A stretch of 64,000 nucleotides of DNA from NCBI GenBank assembly GCA_963556195.1, contig OY744519.1:105051500-105115499 (forward strand), given 5' to 3'. The notes beneath the pieces are model-generated. The model saw only the letters and a list, made by a program, of their open reading frames with translations. It searched no databases and was not told the origin of the DNA. Numbering within the stretch: the stretch's first letter is position 1; the number at the start of each line of letters is the position of its first letter. The position numbers were made by a program, and so were the translations under genes. This DNA comes from Sepiola atlantica (lineage: Eukaryota > Mollusca > Cephalopoda > Sepiida > Sepiolidae). Positions 43,900 to 54,399 of the stretch are shown here, piece after piece.

Positions 43900-45075
43900 C
43901 GGTTGAAGACGGAAGTTGTCAAAATTGTTTGAATAAGTAAATAGAAGGAGAAAGAAAGAGAAAGAAAAACATTGATCAGTAGAAATAAAGAAAGACATAA
44001 GAAAGAAAGTAAATAAAGATCTGAAAAGAAAATCAGAAGTTAAATGAAGAAAAAGAAAAATACGTTGGTGAACGGTCAGAAAGATTAAATAAAATACAAA
44101 TGGACGCAAATGGATTAAGGAGAATTGAAAGAGAAAATGGAATAGATAAAAAAGCCGATGAATGTGAAAAGAAAGAGTGATTAAAAAATTAAAAAGTAGA
44201 AAAAAAGGGGAAAAAATTATAATGAAAAATGACTTGAAATAAGGAAGAAAAAACATAGTTTTAAAAAGAAGTAAAAGATGCAGAAAAAGTGAAAACATAG
44301 AAAGAAAGAGAACATTGAATGAAAATAGTAAAGAAAGAAGGAAACAGGAAAGAAGAAAGCGGACAATTTAAAAACTACGAAACAGAAAGAAACAAATTTG
44401 TGGAACATTGAAAAAAAAAGAAAACGATAAAGGTAAAAACGTATTAACGAAAATGGAAAAGAAAAGGGAATAAGCAAACGAAACAAGATGAAGAAAAAGA
44501 AAAGAAAACAGAAAAGGAAGAATCGAAAAGAAGTGAATGAAAAACGAGATGATTAAAAAGTGAGAAAATGAAAAAGAAAAAGGAATAAGCAAACGAAACA
44601 AGATGAAGAAAAAGAAAAGAAAACAGAAAAGGAATAATGGAAAAGAAGTGAATGAAAAACGAGATGAATATAAAGTGAGACAATGAAAAAGAAAATATGA
44701 TACAAGCAAAATAGGTGAAAGAAAGATAAAAAATAAATTAAAAAAGATTAAAAACAAATAGTGACAAAAGATGACGGAATATTGAAAAAAAGAAAAGATT
44801 AAAGAAACAGTTCTAAGAAAATAAGGAGAAAAGTGCAAGAGAAAGAAAACATTGCATGTTGTATTGTTAAGGCTGTGAGCTGTGATGTATCAAATAGAAA
44901 TAAAAGTGGAAAAGCAAGAAGAAACAGGCTGCTATCAGATATAAAAAGCATTATATAAGAAAAATGAGAGCGCGAAGAAGAATACAGATGCAATAAAACA
45001 AAATACAAAGAAAACAAGAAACAATGACGAAATATAATCACGATTAAAAAGAAGGAAAGATAGACGAAGATAATG
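43900..45075 (+). repeat. 1.1-kb purine-rich (GAAA-type) tract
   Basis: The plus strand is almost only A and G with a few T, and C is very rare, for over a kilobase. Variants of GAAAAAGAAAAG, GAAAGAAAG and AATGAAAAAG recur irregularly. Long minus-strand open frames here (150, 156, 89 codons) are Phe/Ser/Leu low-complexity and arise because stop codons are rare in TTTC-type sequence. I do not take them as genes. Confidence 0.85.
44452..44695 (+). repeat. 115-bp tandem duplication in the purine tract
   Basis: GGAATAAGCAAACGAAACAA at 44467 recurs at 44582; the two 115-bp units (through AAAACGAGATGA) differ at only about five positions. Confidence 0.88.
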
Positions 45076-46018
45076 AGTAAATCAAATACTTTGAAGAGTT
45101 GATTTTTCTTGCGGAGGGAATGGAGTAAGTTGGAAAGGGTGAAGGGGTATAAAGGGCGGAGTTTGTTTGATTTCTTCCGGTTACGTTCGGTTTTATCGAA
45201 ATCAGCCTCGTCATCAAATCAACTTCCGTCTGTGTTATCATTTCGTTTTTCAAAATCAGTAATCAGTTATTATCGATTCGCCATTTGAGTTTCTATCTCT
45301 TTCTCTTTCTCCCCTTCTATTTGAGTCTTTTTCCTTTTTCCATTATATTTCTCTCTCTCTTTCGCACACTCACATCTTAATTTTTCTTGGCCCATTTCTC
45401 CATTCTTTCTCTCTCCCTCTTTCAGGTCTCTCAACTCCTATCTGAATCTCTCTCCTAACTTCCATTTCAACCTGTCTCAATACGTCTCTCTCTTTTTGTC
45501 TATGTGAGTGTGTGTGTGATCCTCGATTGTTATCTCTCATTGTTTTTAACCCAATACTATTACATCTATATAATAATGCGCTAAGACATTTTGTGTTCGT
45601 ACGTACGTTATCACCTTTCACACACACACACTAACAAAATGAGGTCGTCCGTCCGATCAGCAAATATTGGTGATCAATCTGATATCGCTATCGAATTCCG
45701 ACTTTATCTATTTAAAATCATTTTTTCCAAAATCAAATTATGTTGTACAATTTTAAATAAATGCATTTCTTTAATTGACTTTTATATTTAGCTGACAATA
45801 AATTTACGCTAAGAAGCGAATATTTATTGTTAAAAAAAAATTAAATCGTTACAACATTAAATTAGTAAAGAGACATATTCGATTCATTTATTCAAAAAAT
45901 ATTTACGCAAGACGAAAAAAAACATTTCTTTTTAATAGTATTGACCGTGATAGATCTTTATTATTTCGACAGGAATTTTATTTTGAATGTAAATTACACA
46001 GATTGATGTAGACATCAC
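45076..46018. other. CT-rich DNA and unassigned sequence
   Basis: 45290-45500 is CT-rich with repeated CTCTCTTTC. On the minus strand it reads as Arg/Glu-rich low complexity. No gene seen. ACACACACACAC is at about 45620. Confidence 0.5.
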
Positions 46019-46026
46019 CGTGGAAT
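46019..46026. repeat. Target-site duplication, left (CGTGGAAT)
   Basis: Identical to 46701-46708. Eight-base duplications are the hallmark of hAT insertions. Confidence 0.85.
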
Positions 46027-46700
46027 CACTGGCGTAGCTAGGGGGGGGGGCGAGGAGGGCGGGCCGCCCCGGGCGGCACACCTGAGGGGGCGGCATTTTG
46101 AGAGGGTAAAAATAGAAAGTAGAGAAAAAAATTAAAAAAAACAAAAGTTAACAAAAAATATGAAATTTTTATCGAATAGGTGCGAAAAGAAAGTTGGATA
46201 TTTGGGTGTATATACACCGACATCAAAGAGGAAATAACATTAGATGCGAAAGTTTGAATTCATTAATTTTATTACTGTCCAAACGTTTGTTTTTGTAGCA
46301 TACTTTTTATAACTCCTTGTAAACTTTACAATTGCTAGCTGGGGGATCAGACAAAATCACCCCGGGCAACCCCCACCATCTACTTAAAACAAAAGGAAAA
46401 CAGATAAAATCTCAAATGAATAAAAAATATTAAAAATCAGTTTTCATATTTTTATTTTAATTTAATTGAATTTAGGAAAATTAGATACCGTAGAACTAAT
46501 TTTCGCAAGGTATGAAAATTAAGAATAATGTTAACTTAATAATAATGGACCAGTTTTCCTACCTAGCAAAAAATTTTCCATGGACGAATTATCCATGGGC
46601 GAATTATCCATGGACGAATTTTCCGGGCACCCAAATGCCGGGGGGGGGGCGGCAAATTTTACTACCGCCCCGGGCGGCAAAAGGTCTAGCTACGCCACTG
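46027..46700. mobile_element. Non-autonomous hAT-type DNA transposon (674 bp)
   Basis: Terminal inverted repeats: CACTGGCGTAGCTAG at the left and, reversed, CAGTGGCGTAGCTAG at the right, differing at one base. CAGTGGCGTAGC is typical of hAT ends. Subterminal regions are inverted as well: GCCGCCCCGGGCGGCA at the left and CCGCCCCGGGCGGCAAAAG at the right, each itself palindromic (CCGCCCCGGGCGG), plus G runs. The centre holds four ~15-bp units of TCCATGGACGAATTA. It carries no transposase; the 86-codon frame at 46512 translates these repeats. It must have been moved by an autonomous relative elsewhere. Confidence 0.88.
46555..46630 (+). repeat. Subterminal (ATTTTCCATGGACGA)4 array
   Basis: Units TTTTCCATGGACGAA, TTATCCATGGGCGAA, TTATCCATGGACGAA, TTTTCCGGGCACCC at 15-bp steps. 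Clustered short repeats near one end are common transposase-binding sites in hAT elements; that role is inferred. Confidence 0.8.
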
Positions 46701-46708
46701 CGTGGAAT
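46701..46708. repeat. Target-site duplication, right (CGTGGAAT)
   Basis: Exact copy of 46019-46026. Confidence 0.85.
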
Positions 46709-47570
46709 GTCCAGGTTTTCTGCTAGTGCCGAATACGGAAGCTTATTTTTCGATGAGAAATTATATTATTAGAAAATGGAGATAATATTGAAGAATAAAT
46801 TCTTTTCCTGAGTGAAATTTGAGTCCTCTAATTATAGATAGGTGCTGAGATGGAGTACTGCTGCCATATCTGGGGAGGTGCCGTTCATGGCATTTTTTGA
46901 TACTTTGGCAGACTACAAAACAGATTTTACACTCTAGTCGGGGTTGATCTCTTCTCTTATTTATAGTCACTTATTCATAGACGTTGCTAGTAATTACCTC
47001 TGTTTTCATTTATCCGTTATTCTTTGTGGTTTCGTATATTCGATTCCTCTAATGTATCTCCCCTTTCGTGCATATTCCTCATTCCTTCCTCTTTTTCATC
47101 TCCTTTTTTATTCATTGAACATTTCTTTATTTTTACATACATTCTTTATTTCCTCAAGCTTTTTATTCTTTCTTTTCTTATTTCCTTTTTTTATTTTTTT
47201 CCCGTATTTATTTTTACTTACTCTCTTTTTGTTCTCGTCTTCACTTTCTGTATTACAAATTCCATACAGATTACGAAACTAAGACTATACAATACGAAAA
47301 GAAAATGGCGCCATGTGGAATATGTTCTGAAGCAACAAACCTTGCGAACACGAAAACAGTTGGAAGAGAAACTATGGCTCGAAGACAATACATAGTGTCG
47401 GCATTCACCTATTCTTTTCGCTTGATATAATTAACTAATTGAGTTGTTCTCACCTCGACAATAGAGTCCGATAAAGTGCGCATGCCCAACCTAATCAATT
47501 ACGCACAGTATTGCTCAATCAAATGACTGCGCACGAAAAATGGTCAACTCTACAACTATCTACGGCAATG
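46709..47570. other. No recognisable gene
   Basis: Pyrimidine-rich DNA at 47030-47240 gives Phe/Leu/Ser-rich open frames (112 and 123 codons) that look like low-complexity translation. No motifs. Confidence 0.5.
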
Positions 47571-47999
47571 TCTATAAAAGAACTGTTTTGATGGCAAGAG
47601 TCGCAGATCAACCACAGAGGTGTACACGGCACTCAAAGCTATGACACTATTGATTGGCATAGTTGCGGCGCAGAAAGCTAAAACTTTTTCTTCCATCATC
47701 CAAGAACGATTTACTGTCATTCCAAAGTACGAAATCTTCCGAAAACAACTTGCTTTGTATTCATTCTATGTACTTTAATGCGGCGCCACATCATCAACAG
47801 CATCCTGGAGAGAGCTGCTGTGCTCATGTAAGCTTTTCCTAATCTCAGCATTCATTGAAATTACAATGCCGGTGAACAATAACATTTTTATCTTCTGTTG
47901 ACTGTCTTCCCTTGACTTAACACTCAGGTTAAATACATACTACAACCATGCATGACAAGTTACACTGTTTTCCAACATCTTATTCTCGGAAATAAATAT
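47571..47999 (+). promoter_or_regulatory. Possible small transcription unit: TATA box, 45-residue ORF, polyadenylation signal
   Basis: A strong TATA box (TCTATAAAAG, 47571-47580) is followed 61 bases later by an ATG in the context AAAGCTATGA and, at about 47991, AATAAA. Order and spacing fit a short polymerase II transcript of about 400 nt, or the U3-R region of an LTR. No LTR partner or terminal inverted dinucleotides could be fixed. Confidence 0.3.
47641..47778 (+). CDS. Small ORF, 45 residues, unknown
   Basis: ATG at 47641, TAA at 47776-47778. It begins MTLLIGIVAAQKAKTFSS, a short hydrophobic stretch after the start that could be a weak signal or anchor segment, and ends ALYSFYVL. I recognise no family. 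It is reported because of the TATA box upstream and the polyadenylation signal downstream; chance is a serious alternative for an ORF this short. Confidence 0.2.
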   Translation: MTLLIGIVAAQKAKTFSSIIQERFTVIPKYEIFRKQLALYSFYVL

Positions 48000-48479
48000 T
48001 GATTGTTATGTTATTTCATGACCATTGTCGTTTTATTTTCTTTGCTGTTTCTCTTGTTTTGAACTTCATTAACTGTGCCCTCGACTGTAGTATTAATACA
48101 GAGTCAGACTCGGACATACATATCTAACCGACACATACTTAAAATGGGTAGCTGTAGTTCAGTGCAATTCTCCGATCAACTAATCACAGATAAACATATT
48201 CTAATAAACTGTAAAAATATAGGAATATCGCAAGAAATACTATCACATATCTAACATCACTATCATGCTAAAAAATGTGCTTACCTCTCAAATAATATAC
48301 ATGAAACAGTCAATAATTTCCAGTTGCTATCGGAACAACCCAAAACACAATAGATTTATTCACACACTTATCAAATGCCGATTTTATAAACACATTGTGT
48401 AGCAGAAAATTCATTATAGGTTGATGTGCTGTAAAACAAAAGCTCAAAACTGAATCAGTTACAAGCGCATTAGTGGGAA
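48000..48479. other. No gene seen
   Basis: AT-rich. Nothing recognised. Confidence 0.5.
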
Positions 48480-48660
48480 GCTGAGGATGTCGGCGACTGC
48501 CATCTGTAAAGACTTAGCGAAGCTCTCTCGTCAACATCTCGCGCAATCATTTTCAGGACGTGCATGGGCTCCCATAGTTCGGGGTGCGATGTGGGCCAAG
48601 GAAAAAGACGGTCAGCCCCAAGAGGGCTTACGCCGTTGCAACAACAACAACAACAACATA
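48480..48660 (+). repeat. Retroelement 3' end with (CAA)n tail, candidate
   Basis: CATGGGCTCCCATAGTTCGG ... GACGGTCAGCCCCAAGAGGG ... CTTACGCCGTTG ends in (CAACAA)n (48638-48658). A GC-richer body closing on a short tandem tail is how RTE-type LINEs and their SINE partners end. Both strands are open across it (71-86 codons), but no protein motif is clear. Confidence 0.4.
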
Positions 48661-48824
48661 TATTTTTCGTTCTTACCTTCTTTCTATCTTTCTTGTCGTC
48701 TTTCTTAAGATTGCATTTATCTTTCAACATTCTCTCTTACCTCGTTCTTTCGTACATACTTCTTTATGGGATGGGGCTTTTCAGTATTTATTTCAACCGT
48801 ATTTACTAGATTAGTGTATCTTTA

Positions 48825-48826
<2 letters not shown>

Positions 48827-48904
<78 letters not shown>
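48827..48904. repeat. (TA)n microsatellite
   Basis: A pure TA run of about 38 units. Confidence 0.95.
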
Positions 48905-48909
<5 letters not shown>

Positions 48910-49043
48910 CATATTATTAGTGGGAGAGAATCCCATCAGAGTGCCCGATTGTTAAGTAAATTTAAAAAAATAAGAGCGTAATATTTATTAACGTGTGTAT
49001 TACAGAATATCAGAACAATATCAGTATTGTCGGGTTTTTAGGC

Positions 49044-49377
49044 TAAGACTTTCGATGAATACATCTTTTTCTAGAAGCAAAACATTTTTCCTTTTTTTCT
49101 TCTTCATTTTGTTGGTATTAACCCCAGAGGGTCGAATCCACCGTAAAGTCAGAAAAATACCTCAAGTTGTTATCAATTTCCTTATTGAAAAGGCGCCAAC
49201 CCAGCGCAACAACATTGACCGGACTTTACTTCTACTTTAACCTATCGTCTCTAACAACTTGGCGTATTTTCTGACTCTACGGTGGATTCAACCATCCGAG
49301 ACCAATATTAACAAAATGAAGGAACAAAAAGAGATAAATTATTGCTCCCGAGAAAGATGTATTCATCGAAAGTCTTA
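49044..49377. mobile_element. MITE-like element with ~128-bp inverted arms
   Basis: 49044-49171 and 49251-49377 are reverse complements at roughly 80 percent identity. Shared blocks: TAAGACTTTCGATGAATACA at the outer ends, TTCATTTTGTTGGTATT against TTCATTTTGTTAATATT, and GAATCCACCGTAAAGTCAGA against GAATCCACCGTAGAGTCAGA, ending CAAGTTGTTA. The 79-base loop is GC-richer. TA dinucleotides stand at both outer edges, compatible with a TA target duplication (Tc1/mariner-type), but a target cannot be proved. It has no coding capacity; the 81-codon frame at 48995 is not a gene. Confidence 0.8.
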
Positions 49378-49444
49378 GAATCAATAAATGAATAAATACA
49401 TGATTTTATCATTTAAATTTGCATCATGTTTGTTTTCCTTTTTA

Positions 49445-49448
<4 letters not shown>

Positions 49449-49497
<49 letters not shown>
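49449..49497. repeat. (TA)n microsatellite
   Basis: A pure TA run of about 24 units. Confidence 0.95.
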
Positions 49498-49499
<2 letters not shown>

Positions 49500-49629
49500 C
49501 CTTTCATCTATTCATATTTATATTTATATATTTGATATATTTATTATTTTAAAAGTATCAAAACGAGAAATGGCTTCTATTATTTTATTGCATTTTCTAA
49601 ATACTCTCTTTCTCATGAAATATTTCTTT

Positions 49630-50115
49630 GAGTTCATACATTAGATCCATTGTGCTTCTGTTTCCCGTAAAGTTGGTTATCTCTATCACTCCAAACACTT
49701 TCTTACACCTTAGGCCATACCTCTACACATTTCTTATCAGTCCTCTTATGGAGTACTATTGCCATATTTGGACTGTTAAATCTGTACTCTATTTGATGGT
49801 TATTTATAAGGTTCAGAACAATATCTATAACTTCGTTGATCCTACTCTTTCTTCTTCTCTGCACCACCTGCCTTACGGACATGATGTTACTAGTCTTATG
49901 AATTGTCTGATTTAATCCTTATTTCCATTTGTTCGTCGGTCTAGTTATCTTCATAAATTCGCCGTTCAGGTACCTCGTTTTAATATATTTTCTTATTTCA
50001 GAAGCTACTGTCAAAAAATTGCAGGCTTGTTGAATTCTCCACCTACTGACGTTTGTTGACTCATACTTATAACCTTAGTCTTGAAAAAGCTAAGGTTAAT
50101 AGGCTTTTCCTGATT
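49630..50115 (+). pseudogene. Jockey-like LINE ORF2 C-terminal fragment
   Basis: Plus strand: TFLHLRPYLYTFLISPLMEYYCHIW (here the usual Y-K-x-x-I-R-P-L-M-E-Y-C-C-H-I-W block, about 49690-49770), then KVQNNIYNFVDPTLSSSLHH and LPYGHDVTSLMNCLI with a stop. In following frames RRSSYLHKFAVQVPRFN, LNSPPTDVC and the end KLRLIGF. Same block order as at 40530. Frameshifts are needed after 49912. No RT core. Confidence 0.82.
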
Positions 50116-51250
50116 TTGTGCTAATATTATTTAGTATTTTTGGCTAAAGTGGCTTTATGCCTGGTAAGAGAGACTTTCATAAAAGAGTTCTTGAATTTTC
50201 TTAAATTGAAAGATTTATCCAAATGAATAAGCGCTAAAGTGGGTTTGTTGTCTTAATTCTATGTTTTGTTTAAATTAAAAATGCAATATAGTCTTTTGAA
50301 ATGATGTATATATAGTAAAAACAAATACCAAAACATGCCTGATTTGCATAACACTTTTACAGTTTATAATACATTAATGTATGATTTTATTTGTTTGTAA
50401 TTTTATTGTCTTACCTTCCTATATATGTGCAATATATTTGTTGATATTAACAGTAATTAATTAAAGTGAGTTAGCCCTTAAATGCTTTATTTTTATATTG
50501 GTTTAAAAAAAGTGAAAAACTTTCTATAAGCGTAACATAAAGTAGTATAAATGATTTTTGGTAAAAATATATTCATTGAACAAAAATAAATGATGTTGAA
50601 AATATGTTGAAAATATGTAAGAAATGGTATAACATCTTACATATATAACAAAACACTACAACATATGCATCTAAATAATCACAATACACTAGAAAATCAT
50701 AAAATGAACAGATTTAAAAGTTTAGGCTCTTGAATATGCAGATGACACACCAATGGCACTTGACCGTGACATGGAATATACTAATTACCTATTTAGCGCG
50801 TGTGCTAATGCGACATCATACTAATACCTACTCACACTTGCTAACAGACTTGTTTCAGATGTGCAGCAAGTTGCAATTTTACACACTTTTATCGAATATT
50901 ATATTAAATAGGCATTTTGTCGGAGTGTGTCATATTTGAAAGAAAAACATTTAAGGGTTAATGAACAAGAATAAATTATGAAAACCTTTCTTAAAATGTT
51001 ATTTTAATTTATTGTTTTGGTAACCAATTTGAAAGAAAACTAATATATCTTAGCTTGCTAGAAAGATATACCGACGAGGCATAAGAGTGGAAAGAAAAGG
51101 TCAAAGAGAATAGGGAAAGGTTAATGCTATTTCTCTATGTCTCTCACGTTCTTTCTCTCACCCCCTTCCCTGTCTATCACTCTGCAACATGAATGTCTTA
51201 ACAGAGATATGTTTTATTTTATAAGTTCTCGAATTAAATGAAAGTAGAAT
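50116..51250. other. No gene seen
   Basis: AT-rich. The 69-codon frame at 50730 has no motif. Nothing else recognised. Confidence 0.5.
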
Positions 51251-51254
51251 AAAT

Positions 51255-51300
51255 AGTTGTAGGTGTTGTGACCCAACGGGTCACGGGTAGGTCTAGTTAT
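51255..51300. repeat. Possible LTR edge with GTGACCC/GGGTCAC palindrome
   Basis: TGTTGTGACCCAACGGGTCACG contains a perfect 7-bp inverted repeat around AAC. A diverged version follows TAGTG at about 57145 (GTTTGAGACCTAACGGCTCTC). TGTTG at the left is LTR-like. No matching right end or internal region was found. Confidence 0.3.
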
Positions 51301-51835
51301 GTATTAAAAAATCTATTCAGTAGACACAACAATACCTGAGTGGAAGAGTTTTATTAATCCTAAAATATTTAATATATCAACTAAATTTCTCTTGTACAAG
51401 AAATCTAATATTTAACCCCCTTCTATCTCTTATATAACGAAGGAATGTTAGAGGATCTAATTGGTTGAGCTTGATAACGTTTATATAGAGTGCATAGTTG
51501 AACTATTTAAAGTGAAGTAAAGCAGTTTTGTGTCAAGCAGTATGGGCATATATAAACAACATTAAGACACTGTCCTCGTAACAAACATTGAAGTCAAATG
51601 TAAATAGAAGTTTGTTAGGCTTATATTCATCGACGAATAACTCGGTCAGGGAGAATTAGAAAGGATCAATAAAATTACCTCGTAGACTTTCGGCATGTCT
51701 ATATCTATTCACCAGCAATTCATCTTTTAATTGGGAATGAATTCACGGATGGCTCACGATCACACGTGGGTCAATAAATGCTGAAATATTACAATAAATC
51801 TTACTTTCGCCAATGACATAGCTCCGTTCAAGGAG

Positions 51836-52440
51836 GTGAACGAGACAACAGATGTTGTCCTTCTGGTCGACTTGCCCTTCGACCCATCTAAACAAGCGCC
51901 TCCCTATTTCTCATTCGACGCTCATTCTGAAAACTCACTACTAGAATATATATTTCACTTCATGTCTCTCTCGCCAGACTGCCGGTTGAGTATTATTTAC
52001 AGTTATTTGATCAACATCTGCATAAGTGATATCTGGCACTTGGAGATAGTTCAAAGACTGGCTACTCGAATGGTACATGAACCTATGCAATCTACCTTGC
52101 GAAAACCGATTCGATACACTTAATTTTTCTCTTTTGAGCGCCGACGTTTACCCGGTGATCTCATTTTGACCTACACTCTCTTCAATAGCCACTCTGATCT
52201 TCCTCGGGACTTACTATTAACTCCTGCACCAGAACGAGGTATACACGCGCATGACCAGAAACCATTTGAACGCCGATTTTGATTGAACTTGCGGAGGACC
52301 GCTTCCTCGATCAGGATCTCTGTACCTTGGAATTGACGTCCAGGAGATGTAGTAGATGTACCCATGACGCAGTAATTCAAAGCAACATTGAACAGGTACT
52401 GGGTCACTGTATCCTTTTCTGTGGAAATGTTTGCCCCTTT
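51836..52440 (+). pseudogene. CR1-like LINE ORF2 C-terminal fragment
   Basis: Frame 51836-52123, then frameshift. Blocks: LEIVQRLATRMVHEPM, then FFSFERRRLPGDLILTYTLF, TPAPERGIHAHDQKPFERRF, LNLRRTASSIRISVPWN and PGDVVDVP. The LE-x-VQR-x-ATR-x-V ... LERRRLRGDLI ... W-N-x-LP-x-x-VV order is the standard end of CR1-class ORF2 proteins. It lacks the RT palm. Two or three stops or shifts occur (52121-52123, about 52282, about 52336). A different clade from the Jockey-like copies around it. Confidence 0.85.
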
Positions 52441-52888
52441 TCTCTACATAGCAACTGAACTATGCTCGTATTTATTGCCAAAATTATTCCATTGAATTGA
52501 AATAAAGAAGAAAAAATAAGAAAGCCACGAATTATTTTCTAATATAATTAGGTGCAGTAAACAAGCGAAGATGAGGTGAGTTTCTTTGCAATTGAGAGAC
52601 AGGTAATAACTCTTTCACTTCGGAATAAACTATTGATGATAAGGTAAATGGATAAAAAGCGACAGAAAAGCGATTACCTTATCAATCATGTCCCGAGATA
52701 GGGTCAGTTACTTTAATAATGGCTAAGTGCCAAACACAATCGTAGGCAGTAGAATTGTAAGACGAGTAATATTACAATAAGAGAGATTAAAATTATACCG
52801 TAAAGAAAAGCTATTTTAGCAGAATATAATCTTATTTGCAAAATATCCCAGGGTTTCAAATAAAAAGAAACAGAACTGTGAATTATTT
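52441..52888. other. No gene seen
   Basis: AT-rich DNA between two LINE fragments. Confidence 0.5.
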
Positions 52889-53395
52889 TATTGATAGATA
52901 TCATTTATCAAGGCCAAGAGCCACGAGATGATAAGGTTTAATGAGATGGAATGATTATCAGTTGAGAGATCCAAACGTTGAGAGGATTGAGAATGATTAA
53001 TGGGATGAACCAAGTTTGAATAATTGTGGGGCCGGTTCACGACAAGGATTTTGACACTGAATTTGAAGACGACCATGTTGTAATCTACAGGGAAGCAGTC
53101 CCGTGATAAGGTGTTCCACAAACAGGAAGTCCTTGACAAATAAGCTCTGTTTGTGGAAATTCCGTTTGACGCTAGGCACACAGAGGAAGAAATTAAACTT
53201 GTTTAATTTCGTTAAGGTAGATAACAAGTTCTTACTGTGAGCACATTATAAGGATGAACCAGTGAGTAGAGCTCAATCGAGCACTTTCAATGAAACGAAC
53301 GATAGAATACAGAGAGACTAGCAACGTCTATTCTGTGAGAAAGGGGCCGTAAAAACAGTGCGATTGACTCAATGGATGACGTCGCAGAATATGGA
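52889..53395 (-). pseudogene. Jockey-like LINE ORF2 C-terminus
   Basis: Minus strand: ALFLRPLSHRIDVASLSVFYR, the PLSHRR-x-VASLS-x-FYRYF block, then YLSRTSCLWNTLSRDCFPVD and YNMVVFKFSVKILVVNRP, followed by an open stretch to 52889. It shares nucleotides GAATTTGAAGACGACCATG with the fragment at 63195 and therefore the same subfamily. Frameshift near 53190. No RT motifs. Confidence 0.85.
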
Positions 53396-53429
53396 ATCAG
53401 CTATTAAAATTCTATCGAATCTATAGTGA

Positions 53430-54245
53430 TCGAATTACACTTTGATATTTTTGTGAAAAGTCTGAACTGGCATTTAAAAATAAACTTTTGTTTACCCCAG
53501 ACAAGACATAGTGCCACTGAAGCGTAAGGGTTACTGTGATAGGGCCAGATTTATCTATAGAAACCTGGGTAAGTAGTCTGGCAGCAATGTGCTTATTGAC
53601 ATTATATTTAAATTTGGTAAAGTCGAGGAAATAAGTAACAGGGGGGAATTCCAAGCGCAGCGGTTCAAGAAAAGAAGCTATTAGAAAAGAAAATATTCCG
53701 TAATCTAGAGACCTTTACATTGAAGTGGTGGAATTTTGCTGTTAGTCGGATGGGTTGGGAGTATTCACGCTGAGAGGATACAAGTACAGTACGTTCATCG
53801 GGGCACATTCCATGGATGTACTCATAAAACAAGTACATGGATACAACACAACAGCGATGCGACGGGGTCTGATGCTTGACTAATACTGCGAGACCTATTA
53901 GGTTTTAAATTATGTTTTGCACCCTGTCCAAGATGTGATAACAAAACTCGAACCCAGCTATGGCAACAATACTCCATGCTCGAACAAAAGATGACTTTAT
54001 AGTTATATAAGATTCCGAGAAGTTTTCTAGCCCGGTAGAGGGAGGCTACTTTATTTGCGGCAGACTTGACAGTATCTCTTTATGAACTTATTCACCTTCA
54101 TGTAGCCTAAGAATACAAGATCGGGGTATTTAAACGTTGGGATCTTAGTGAGAGTGTTATCGGCCATGCCAGTCGGTGATAAGAAAAGTTGCTCATAGTT
54201 GTTGAAGGAAAAGAGTTTTGTCTTGGTAGCAGCTATACTGAATTA
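53430..54245 (-). pseudogene. Jockey-like LINE ORF2 C-terminal third
   Basis: Minus strand: TKTKLFSFNNYEQLFLSPTG, then MADNTLTKIPTFKYPDL, ASLYRARKLLGILYNYKVIF, SSMEYCCHSW, MYLFYEYIHGMCPDERT, and finally FPPVTYFLDFTKFKYNVNKH. The end shares its 3' region with 25800-26005 (CAAGACATAGTGCCACTGAA-type). Several frameshifts and stops. The neighbouring fragment at 52889 is a separate insertion in the same orientation. Confidence 0.82.
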
Positions 54246-54399
54246 AAATTATATCGAATCTGTTGTCGTCGAATGACGCACTGAACATTTCCTGAACAGT
54301 CTAGCCCTACATTTCCCTAAGTTATTGAAAAAATAATAACTAGTCTTCAAGTTATGGTACTGACTTAATCGTGTATAGTAGTGTTTATGCATTAAGTAA

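Noticed and set aside
43846..44838. Long minus-strand open frames (150, 89, 156 codons) rich in Phe, Leu and Ser
   Set aside because: They fall in the purine-only tract, where the complementary TTTC-type sequence has few stops. Composition is low complexity and overlapping frames are equally open.
46944..47395. 112- and 123-codon Phe/Ser-rich frames that could suggest membrane proteins
   Set aside because: Pyrimidine-rich DNA; two overlapping frames look alike in composition, with no start context or homology.
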